DNA of 64,000 bases, from the NCBI RefSeq assembly GCF_022829605.1, contig NZ_JAKSYD010000100.1:149346-213345 (forward strand), written 5' to 3'. Position 1 is the first letter of the stretch, and the number at the start of each line of letters is the position of its first letter. The position numbers were made by a program, and so were the translations under genes. This document shows, piece by piece, positions 28,527 to 36,044 of the stretch. The stretch comes from Methylobacterium sp. E-065. Its GTDB lineage: Bacteria; Pseudomonadota; Alphaproteobacteria; Rhizobiales; Beijerinckiaceae. The notes below the pieces were generated by a model. That model had not been told where the DNA came from, did not search any database, and was given only the letters and a program-made list of their open reading frames with translations.

Positions 28527-28686
28527 CGCCGGACGACGCGAAGGTTCAGCGGCGAACGGATCGGGTCACTCACCTGCAACGACACTGGTGCCACGCCGTG
28601 CGACGGCGCTGTTTACCGTCCGGCCCCGCTTGTGCGAGAGGGCGTCGGCTGCGATCCTCGCGCCTTCAACTGAGGCGGTCACCGGA

Positions 28687-29925
28687 ATGCGAGAGGACGA
28701 GGCGTCATCGGGCCCACGCGTTCTCATCTACAGCCACGACACGTTCGGGCTCGGCCATCTGCGCCGTTCACGGGCGATCGCCAACGCGATCGTGTCGGGT
28801 GACGTCCGGGCCCGGGCGGTGATCGTGTCGGGGTCGCCGGTGATCGACCGCTTCGCTTTCGCGCCCGGCGTGCGGACGGTCCGGCTGCCCCCGGTCGTCA
28901 AGTTCCTCGACGGGGGCTATGGCAGCCGCGACGCCGCCGTGCCCCTCGATCGGACGGTGGCGTTGCGGACCGACATCATCACCCGCACCTGCGCGGCTTT
29001 CGCGCCCGACATGATCGTCGTCGACAAGGAGCCGGCCGGCTTCCACGGGGAGTTGCTGCCGACCCTCGAATGGGCCTTCGAGCGGGGGATCCGTCTGGTT
29101 CTCGGCCTGCGCGACGTGCTGGACGAAGCCGACCGCCTCGTTCCCGAATGGGAGCGCAAGGGTGCGGTCGACACGATGGCGCGCTTCTATGACGAGATCT
29201 GGGTGTATGGTCTGAGCCGCATCCACGCGCCCCTGGCGGCGCTGCCGATGGAGGCTGAGACCGCCACGCGGATTGCCGAGCGGTTGACCTATACGGGCTA
29301 TCTGCGCCGCGACTTGCCGGAGCGGCGGCCCGGACGCGCGGAGCCCGCCATGGCGAAGGGGCCGTTCATCCTCGTCACAGCGGGCGGCGGCGGGGACGGA
29401 GCCGCGCTGACCGACTGGGTCATCGCCGCCTACGAGGCCGATTCCGGCATCCCCCTGCCTGCGCTCATCGCCTTCGGCCCGTTCCTGGATGACGCGGCCC
29501 GCAGCGGTTTCGACGCACGCATCCGCGGGCTCGACGGGCGGGTCTCCGCGATCACCTTCGACAGCGAGATCGAGTTCCTGATGAGCAAGGCGGCCGGCGT
29601 GGTCGCCATGGGCGGCTACAACACGTTCTGCGAGATCCTGTCGTTTGATCGCCGGGCGATCCTCGTGCCGCGCACCGAGCCGCGCCGGGAGCAGGCGATC
29701 CGCGCGCTGGCGGCCGAAGGCCTGGGGCTCGTCCGTGTCCTGATGGAGGAAGACGGGCGGGAGCCGGAGCGCATGGCGGCCGCGTTGCGCGCACTGCCGG
29801 ACCAGACCGAACCCTCGCGAGTCCTGGTCCCGGGCCTGCTCGGCGGGCTCGAAGCCGTGGCGCGCCGGGTCCGGGCGCTTGCCGGTTCAGGCGTTGGGCA
29901 CCACCGCGTGCGGGCCTACTCGTGA
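28687..29925 (+). CDS. Predicted glycosyltransferase (COG4671-like, GT28-type)
   Basis: A 412-aa GT-B-fold glycosyltransferase of unknown substrate. The opening VLIYSHDTFGLGHLRRSRAI is a nucleotide-sugar transferase N-domain with the GHLRRS loop. The C-domain contains ILVTAGGGGDG and VVAMGGYNTFCEIL, followed by LVPRTEPRREQAIRA, which resemble the UDP-sugar site of the GT28/MurG group. First gene of an eight-gene overlapping operon, starting 160 bp after crtC on the same strand. Start ATG at 28687 is chosen because upstream residues do not fit the fold; a GAGG lies 11 nt before it. Confidence 0.85.
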   Translation: MREDEASSGPRVLIYSHDTFGLGHLRRSRAIANAIVSGDVRARAVIVSGSPVIDRFAFAPGVRTVRLPPVVKFLDGGYGSRDAAVPLDRTVALRTDIITRTCAAFAPDMIVVDKEPAGFHGELLPTLEWAFERGIRLVLGLRDVLDEADRLVPEWERKGAVDTMARFYDEIWVYGLSRIHAPLAALPMEAETATRIAERLTYTGYLRRDLPERRPGRAEPAMAKGPFILVTAGGGGDGAALTDWVIAAYEADSGIPLPALIAFGPFLDDAARSGFDARIRGLDGRVSAITFDSEIEFLMSKAAGVVAMGGYNTFCEILSFDRRAILVPRTEPRREQAIRALAAEGLGLVRVLMEEDGREPERMAAALRALPDQTEPSRVLVPGLLGGLEAVARRVRALAGSGVGHHRVRAYS

Positions 29926-31202
29926 CCGAGCGGCGGATCGCCGTGGTCCTGAAGGGCTATCCACGGCTGTCCGAAACCTTCATCGCCCAGGAGATCCTGG
30001 CCCTGGAGCGGCGTGGGTTGCCTCTGGAAATCTGGTCGCTCCGTCGACCGACCGACCGGTTCCACCACCCGATGCACGCGCAGATCCGCGCGCCGGTCTC
30101 CTACCTGCCCGAATACCTGCACACGGCGCCGCTGCGCGTGCTCCGCGGCGCCATGGCCGCGCTGCGGCGGCCGCGCCTGCCCACGCTCCTGGCGCTCTTC
30201 GCCCGCGATTTCCGGCGCGACCCGACGGCCTCGCGCCTGCGCCGCTTCGGCCAGGCGCTGGTGCTGGCCCGGGAGCTGCCCGCCGCCGTCGGGCATATCC
30301 ATGTGCATTTCCTGCACACGCCCGCCAGCGTCGCCCGCTACGCCGCCCTGCTGACGGGGCGCGGCTGGAGCTTCTCCGCCCACGCCAAGGACATCTGGAC
30401 CACGCCGGACTGGGAGCTGACCGAGAAGCTGCACGACGCCCGCTGGGGCGTGACCTGCACCCGCGACGGCCAGAGGCGCCTCGACGGGCTGGCACCGGGG
30501 CGGACCTTGCTCGCCTATCACGGGCTCGATCTCGAGCGCTTTCCCCCGGCACCGGACCGGAATGACCGGCGCGACGGCACCGACGCGGCCAAGCCGCTGC
30601 GGCTCCTCTGCGTCGGGCGACTCGTGGCCAAGAAAGGGCACAACGACCTGATCGCCGCCCTCGCCGGCCTGCCTGCAACCCTGCATTGGCAGCTCGACCT
30701 GATCGGCGGCGGTGAGTTGCGCGGCGCGCTCGAAGCGGACGTGCGCGAACGGGGCCTCGCCGGACGGGTGAACTTCCGCGGCGCCCTGGCCCAACCCGAG
30801 GTGATCGCGGCGATGCGCGCGGCCGATCTGTTCGTGCTGCCGACCAAGCCAGGCCCCGGCGGCGACCGTGACGGTTTGCCGAACGTCTTGATGGAGGCCG
30901 CCAGCCAGGCCCTTCCGATCCTCGCGACGGCCTTCGGCGGCACGCCGGAATTCATCGCCGACGAGGTCCATGGCATTCTGGTCCAGCCCGGCAAGCCTGC
31001 GGCCCTGATCGCGGCCCTGATCCGTCTGGCGGGGGATCCGGACCTCAGACTCCGCCTCGGCGCGGCGGCGCGCGCCCGGCTGGTCGAGGATTTCTCGGAG
31101 GAGAGTGCCGTATCGCTGATCGCCGGCCGGCTGCGGGGTTCGGCCGGAGCGGGCGCATCCGCGATCGACAGCGCCCCGGAGGGCTCGCCGTGCGCGTCCT
31201 GA
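29922..31202 (+). CDS. Glycosyltransferase family 4
   Basis: A 426-aa GT-B glycosyltransferase. The N-domain begins IAVVLKGYPRLSETFIAQEI, typical of exopolysaccharide GT4 enzymes. HIHVHFLHTPASVARYA and FSAHAKDIW follow; the C-domain has LLCVGRLVAKKGHNDLIAAL, with a GT4-like EX7E region near GLPNVLMEAASQALPILAT. GTG start overlaps the preceding stop (GTGA). The cytoplasmic sugar acceptor is unknown; it likely acts with its two glycosyltransferase neighbours on one product. Confidence 0.88.
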   Translation: MTERRIAVVLKGYPRLSETFIAQEILALERRGLPLEIWSLRRPTDRFHHPMHAQIRAPVSYLPEYLHTAPLRVLRGAMAALRRPRLPTLLALFARDFRRDPTASRLRRFGQALVLARELPAAVGHIHVHFLHTPASVARYAALLTGRGWSFSAHAKDIWTTPDWELTEKLHDARWGVTCTRDGQRRLDGLAPGRTLLAYHGLDLERFPPAPDRNDRRDGTDAAKPLRLLCVGRLVAKKGHNDLIAALAGLPATLHWQLDLIGGGELRGALEADVRERGLAGRVNFRGALAQPEVIAAMRAADLFVLPTKPGPGGDRDGLPNVLMEAASQALPILATAFGGTPEFIADEVHGILVQPGKPAALIAALIRLAGDPDLRLRLGAAARARLVEDFSEESAVSLIAGRLRGSAGAGASAIDSAPEGSPCAS

Positions 31203-33340
31203 TCGCGGTCACGCATCTCCTCGGCGCCGGGCATCTCACCCGCGCCGCCGCCCTGGCCCGGTCGTTCGTGGCGGCCGGTCACGAGGTGATGCTGATCTCC
31301 GGCGGGGTCCCGGCTCCCCTGGTGCGCCTCGATGGGGTGCGGCTCGTCCAATTGCCGGCGTTACGCATCGTCGGCACCGCGTTCGCGACGCTGTTGAAGC
31401 CCGACGGGGAGCCCGCGGATGCGGCGTGGTTAGCGCACCGCCGCAGGCTGATGATCGAAGCGCTGGAGACCTTCGCGCCCGATGCCGTGCTGACCGAGCT
31501 GTTCCCCTTCGGCCGGCGGGCCCTGGCGGCGGAGTACATGGCGCTGGTCGAGGCGGCACATGCCCGGGTGCCCCGTCCCCTGGTGCTCGCCTCCGTGCGC
31601 GATATCCTCGTCGCCACCACGCGGCCGGAGCGGATCGCGCAGGCCCATGCCCGCGTCGCCACCCTCTACGATGCCGTGTTGGTCCACGGCGATCCGGCGC
31701 TGGTGCCGCTCGAAGCCTCCTGGCCGCTCGACGCCGCGACGGCCGGCACGCTGCGCTATACGGGCTATGTGGACGAGGGGACGCGCCCCGTACCGGCTGC
31801 GGAACGTGCCGGAATCCTGGTCGCCGCGGGATCCGGACCGGCCGGGCTACTTTTGCTGCGCATCGCCGCCGACGCGGCCCGGCAGCGGCCGGATCTCGGC
31901 TGGCGGATCCTGGCCGGCCACGGCGTACCGGACTCCGCCCTGCGGGAAATCGGACTTGGACTTCCGGATGGTGTCCTCGGCCGTGCCCGGGCGGATTACC
32001 GGACCCTGCTGACCGGTGCCGCCGTGTCGGTCAGCCAATGCGGCTACAACACCGCGACCGATCTTCTCGCGACGGGGACGCCCGCTGTCCTCGTCCCGTT
32101 CGAGGCGGGTGGCGAGACCGAGCAACGCCTGCGCGCGGAGCATCTCGCCGCGCACGGCCTCGCCCGGGTCCTGCCGGAGGCGGAATTGAGCACCCCGGCG
32201 CTGCTTCAGGCGGTGGACGCGCAGCGTGCGGCGCCCCGGCCCGGTTCGCATGGGTTCGATCTCAGCGGGGCCGCGCGCTCTGTCGAAATCGTCGTGGCGC
32301 TTCATGCGGACCGCCGCGGTGGACGCCGCGTCCCTGCCGCTGACACGATCTCCGCGGCTGCGGATGGCGATTCCGCGCAGACGAGCCTGATCCAGCAGAA
32401 GCGTGACGGCCGAGCATCATCGGATAGCGCGGGTGCGACGCGCCCCCTCTCCCGTGCGGGAGAGGGTTGGGGTGAGGGACGAGAAGGTCCAGGATCGAGC
32501 ATGGACGTGACGCGCAGTGAGGCCGCGCCTCACCTGGCTGCGCATTCGTCCTGGCGCATGCTGCATCAGGCCCTCGACGCAGCCAGCGCCTGCGGCCGCA
32601 CCATTCCGTTTCTCTGGCGCGACGACGATGCGGTCACGGCGACGCCCGCACTCGACCGGCTGCTTGTACTGGCCGAGGCGCACAACGCCCCGCTCCTGCT
32701 CGCTGCCATCCCAGCCGGTATCGAGCCGACCCTGGGGCGTCGCCTCAAAACGGCGCCGGAGGTCACCGTCGCGGTCCACGGCCTCGCGCACCGCAACCAC
32801 GCACCGCTCGGCACGAAGGCCGCGGAATTCGGCCCTGGTCGACCGCTCTCTGCCCTTGTGGCGGATGCGGCCGCCGGGCTCCGGATCGCGCGGGCGCGCG
32901 TAGCGGAGTTCCAGCTGCTCCCGGTCTTCGTTCCGCCCTGGAACCGCCTCGCGCCGGCGCTGGCCTCCGCCCTTCCGGAGCTCGGCTATCGCGGCCTGTC
33001 GGCCATCCCGGGGGCGCCGATCCCCGGTCTCCGCCGCATCGACGCCACGCTCGATCCGATCGACTGGCGCGGCTCGCGCTCCCTGCGCGACATCGAGACG
33101 ATGCTCACCGCCCTCGCCGACGACATCACGCAGAGACCCGAACGCCCGATCGTCCTGCTGACCCACCATCTAGGGCAGGATGCAGCTGTCTGGAGCTTTA
33201 TTGAGCAGCTGCTTGTCGTGCTCCTCAAGCATCCGGCGATCGAGAGGCTGCATCCGCGGCGTGCTTTCGACAGTGCCGCAATGGACAGGCGGGGTACGCC
33301 GCCCCATCATCCGGGTCTCCAGAGCGCGGGGACCGTTTGA
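31190..33340 (+). CDS. Fusion: GT28-like glycosyltransferase + polysaccharide deacetylase-like domain
   Basis: A 716-aa two-domain protein. Residues 1-390 form a GT-B transferase (VLIAVTHLLGAGHLTRAAAL; C-domain VSVSQCGYNTATDLLATGTP). Residues 419-432 are encoded by a palindromic repeat. From about 455 there is a deacetylase-like domain with FLWRDDDAV (metal Asp pair), VAVHGLAHRNH (HxxxH), FVPPWNR and LLTHHLG, as in CE4/DUF2334-type NodB folds. A GTG at 31190 follows GGAGGG; the gene overlaps its neighbour by 13 bp. An in-frame ATG at 32501 (residue 438) could start the second domain alone, so the two halves were probably once separate genes. Confidence 0.82.
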   Translation: MRVLIAVTHLLGAGHLTRAAALARSFVAAGHEVMLISGGVPAPLVRLDGVRLVQLPALRIVGTAFATLLKPDGEPADAAWLAHRRRLMIEALETFAPDAVLTELFPFGRRALAAEYMALVEAAHARVPRPLVLASVRDILVATTRPERIAQAHARVATLYDAVLVHGDPALVPLEASWPLDAATAGTLRYTGYVDEGTRPVPAAERAGILVAAGSGPAGLLLLRIAADAARQRPDLGWRILAGHGVPDSALREIGLGLPDGVLGRARADYRTLLTGAAVSVSQCGYNTATDLLATGTPAVLVPFEAGGETEQRLRAEHLAAHGLARVLPEAELSTPALLQAVDAQRAAPRPGSHGFDLSGAARSVEIVVALHADRRGGRRVPAADTISAAADGDSAQTSLIQQKRDGRASSDSAGATRPLSRAGEGWGEGREGPGSSMDVTRSEAAPHLAAHSSWRMLHQALDAASACGRTIPFLWRDDDAVTATPALDRLLVLAEAHNAPLLLAAIPAGIEPTLGRRLKTAPEVTVAVHGLAHRNHAPLGTKAAEFGPGRPLSALVADAAAGLRIARARVAEFQLLPVFVPPWNRLAPALASALPELGYRGLSAIPGAPIPGLRRIDATLDPIDWRGSRSLRDIETMLTALADDITQRPERPIVLLTHHLGQDAAVWSFIEQLLVVLLKHPAIERLHPRRAFDSAAMDRRGTPPHHPGLQSAGTV
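32445..32485 (+). repeat. Palindromic repeat copy A, in frame within the GT-deacetylase gene
   Basis: A 41-bp GC-rich element built on CCCTCTCCC-GTGC-GGGAGAGGG followed by a GGTGAGGGACGAGAA tail. It is identical at 40 of 41 positions to the reverse complement of 36193-36233. Here it encodes PLSRAGEGWGEGRE between the two domains. No stop is introduced. Confidence 0.85.
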
Positions 33341-35178
33341 GCGCACTTCTGTCCATCCGCGATCTTGCCGTCGCGTTCCGAGCCGAGCCGAAACCGTTCG
33401 AGGCGCTGCACGGCCTGTCCCTCGACGTGAAGCGCGGGCGGACCCTGGCGCTCGTCGGCGAATCCGGCTCGGGCAAGTCGGTGACCGCGCAGGCGATCCT
33501 GCGCATCCTCCCGCCCTCCGCCGCCATCACCCGCGGCCAGATCCTGTTCCGCGACGGCGGCTCGGATGTCGACATCGCGCGGCTTCCCTCCGAGGGCCCG
33601 GCGATGCGGGCGATCCGCGGCCAGCGCATCGCGATGATCTTTCAGGAGCCGATGACCTGCCTCTCGCCGCTCCACACGATCGGGGACCAGATCGGCGAGG
33701 CCCTGCGCATCCACACCGGCGCCGACCGGCGGGAGGCCGATGCGCGCACGCAGGAGGCCCTCGCCCGCGTGGGCTTTCCGGATCCGCAGCGCGCCCTTCG
33801 CACCTATCCGTTCGAGCTGTCGGGCGGCCTGCGTCAGCGCGCGATGATCGCCATGGCGCTGATCCTGAAGCCGGCGCTGCTGGTCGCCGATGAGCCGACC
33901 ACGGCGCTCGACGTCACCACCCAGGCTCAGATCCTCGCCCTGCTGACCCGGCTCCAGGAGGAGACCGGGATGGCGATCCTGCTGATCACCCACGATCTTG
34001 GGGTCGTCGCCAACGTCGCCCACGACGTGGCGGTGCTCTATCGCGGGCGGCTGGTCGAATCCGGCCCGCGCGAGGCGGTGATGCGTGCCCCCGGCCACGC
34101 CTATCTGCGGGCGCTGCTTCACGCCGTGCCCCGGTTCGACATGGCGCCGGGCGAGCGCCTGACCCCGATCCGCCCGGCGAAGGCCGAGATCCCGCCGGTG
34201 CAGGCACGCGCGCCGCTGGCCGGGCCGATCCTTCAGGTCGAGCGGGTGAGCAAGACCTTCACGCTGCGCTCCGGCCGAATCTGGCAGAAGCCGCGGTACG
34301 TCCACGCCGTCTCCGATGTGTCGCTCAGCCTCTCGGCGGGCCAGACGCTCGGCCTCGTCGGCGAATCGGGATCGGGCAAGACGACGGTCTCGAAGATGAT
34401 CATGCGGGCGCTCGCGCCCGATTCCGGCCGGATCCTGTTCGACGACGGCGCCGGCCCGCGGGACGTCCACGCCTTGAGCGGCAACGCCCTGTTCGCCTAC
34501 CGGCGCACGGTCCAGTTCGTGTTTCAGGACCCCTACGCCTCCCTCGATCCGCGCATGACCGTGCGCCAGATCCTGTGCGAGCCGATGGAGATCCACGGCG
34601 TCCCGGGCGCGGAGCGCAAGGATCGGTGCCGCGCCCTGATGGCCATGGTCGGCCTGGAGCCGAACGGCCTCAACCGCTACCCGCACGCCTTCTCGGGCGG
34701 GCAGCGCCAGCGCATCGGCATCGCCCGGGCGCTGGCCGTGCAGCCGCGGCTCCTCGTGCTCGACGAGCCGGTCTCGGCGCTCGACGTGTCGGTGCAGGCG
34801 CAGATCCTGAACCTGCTCAAGGATCTCCAGGCGGCTTTGGGGCTGTCCTACCTGATCGTTTCTCACAACCTGGCGGTGATCGACTATATGGCTGACACGA
34901 TCAGCGTGATGTGCCGGGGGCGGATCGTCGAGGAGGCCCCCCGGGCCGCCCTGTTCCGCCAGCCGGTCCATCCCTACACGCAGGCGCTGCTGGCCGCCGT
35001 GCCCGATCCGAGCCTGGATCACCCGCTCGATTTCGCGGCCGTGGCGTCCGACCGGAACGATCCGACGCGCTGGGAGGCGCCCTATCGGCTGAAGCCCGAG
35101 GAGGCGGGCACGATGCGCGCCATCGAGGCCGGCCACCGTGTCCGCTTCGGCGGTGCGGCCGAAGCGGTGGCCGCATGA
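33337..35178 (+). CDS. Double-headed peptide-type ABC transporter ATPase
   Basis: A 613-aa cytoplasmic protein with two fused nucleotide-binding domains, as in YejF. Domain 1 has Walker A GESGSGKS (near 43), signature LSGGLRQR and Walker B LLVADEPT. Domain 2 has GESGSGKT, FSGGQRQRIGIARAL and LLVLDEP. Each is followed by the oligopeptide-transporter C-terminal extension (HAYLRALLHAVPR, HPYTQALLAAVPDP). It would energise import through the two permeases downstream. TTG start overlaps the preceding stop (TTGA). Confidence 0.93.
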   Translation: MSALLSIRDLAVAFRAEPKPFEALHGLSLDVKRGRTLALVGESGSGKSVTAQAILRILPPSAAITRGQILFRDGGSDVDIARLPSEGPAMRAIRGQRIAMIFQEPMTCLSPLHTIGDQIGEALRIHTGADRREADARTQEALARVGFPDPQRALRTYPFELSGGLRQRAMIAMALILKPALLVADEPTTALDVTTQAQILALLTRLQEETGMAILLITHDLGVVANVAHDVAVLYRGRLVESGPREAVMRAPGHAYLRALLHAVPRFDMAPGERLTPIRPAKAEIPPVQARAPLAGPILQVERVSKTFTLRSGRIWQKPRYVHAVSDVSLSLSAGQTLGLVGESGSGKTTVSKMIMRALAPDSGRILFDDGAGPRDVHALSGNALFAYRRTVQFVFQDPYASLDPRMTVRQILCEPMEIHGVPGAERKDRCRALMAMVGLEPNGLNRYPHAFSGGQRQRIGIARALAVQPRLLVLDEPVSALDVSVQAQILNLLKDLQAALGLSYLIVSHNLAVIDYMADTISVMCRGRIVEEAPRAALFRQPVHPYTQALLAAVPDPSLDHPLDFAAVASDRNDPTRWEAPYRLKPEEAGTMRAIEAGHRVRFGGAAEAVAA

Positions 35179-36044
35179 GCCAGATGCGTCCCCCGGTCGT
35201 GTTGGAACGCCTGCGCCGGAAGGTGCTCGGCCCTCTGTTCGACCGGCTCGGCTACGACCTCGTGCCCGCCGCCCCCGATTGGAGCCACCGGCCGACCTCC
35301 GCGCGCGAGGTGGCGACGCTGCTCGAATCGGCGGCCGTGATCCTGGAGCGCGACCTCGCGGCGGCCGGGCTGACGCCCGACGGCGCCGTCCTCGATCAGG
35401 TCCGCACCTTCTGGTCGCTGATCCCGACCGCGCCCGTCCGTCAGCGGCGGGGCGGCAGCGGCTTCAACGGGGCGCTGCAGCTTTACGTGGCGATGCGGGC
35501 CCTGAGACCCGCCTTCGTCATCGAATCGGGGGTGTTCCGCGGGCTGACCACCTGGGTAATCCGGCAGGCCTGCCCGGAGGCCCGGATCTTCTGCCACGAT
35601 CCCGATCTGTCCGGGCTTCAATACCGCGACCCACAGGCCCGCTACAGCACCGCCGACTGGTCGACCGCCGATTGGTCGATGCTCGACCCGGCCTCCACGG
35701 TGGCGTTCTTCGACGACCACGTCGCGCAGGGGCGTCGGGTCGTGGAGGCGCAGGCCCGCGGCCTGACCCGCCTGCTGTTCGACGACGACGCGGCCGGCCA
35801 CCGGATCCACGCCCATGGCGGCCCCGCGCACCCGACCATCGCGATGATCACCGGCCCCGAGCTCAGCCCGGAGCCGATCCGCTGGACCCGCAACGGACGC
35901 CAGTTCGAGCAACCGGCGGATGATGCGCTGGTGAGGCAGGCGGCGAGCCTGATCGTCCGGTCCCACGCTTTCGATGACCTGCATCGGGCCACCGGCTACT
36001 CGCCGGCGCGGCTGACCGCGGTGACGTTGCGGGGTGGGCCATGA
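35175..36044 (+). CDS. Hypothetical protein, methyltransferase-like fold possible
   Basis: A 289-aa soluble protein I cannot place firmly. FVIESGVFRGLTTWVIRQA resembles the glycine-rich SAM-binding loop of class I methyltransferases of the CmcI type, and VAFFDDHVAQGRRVVEAQA followed by LLFDDDAAG resembles later strands of such folds. A short tandem repeat encodes TADWSTADWS. It has no signal peptide or helix. It sits between transporter genes with ATGA overlaps on both sides, so it is made with the transporter, but its role is unknown. Confidence 0.75.
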   Translation: MSQMRPPVVLERLRRKVLGPLFDRLGYDLVPAAPDWSHRPTSAREVATLLESAAVILERDLAAAGLTPDGAVLDQVRTFWSLIPTAPVRQRRGGSGFNGALQLYVAMRALRPAFVIESGVFRGLTTWVIRQACPEARIFCHDPDLSGLQYRDPQARYSTADWSTADWSMLDPASTVAFFDDHVAQGRRVVEAQARGLTRLLFDDDAAGHRIHAHGGPAHPTIAMITGPELSPEPIRWTRNGRQFEQPADDALVRQAASLIVRSHAFDDLHRATGYSPARLTAVTLRGGP

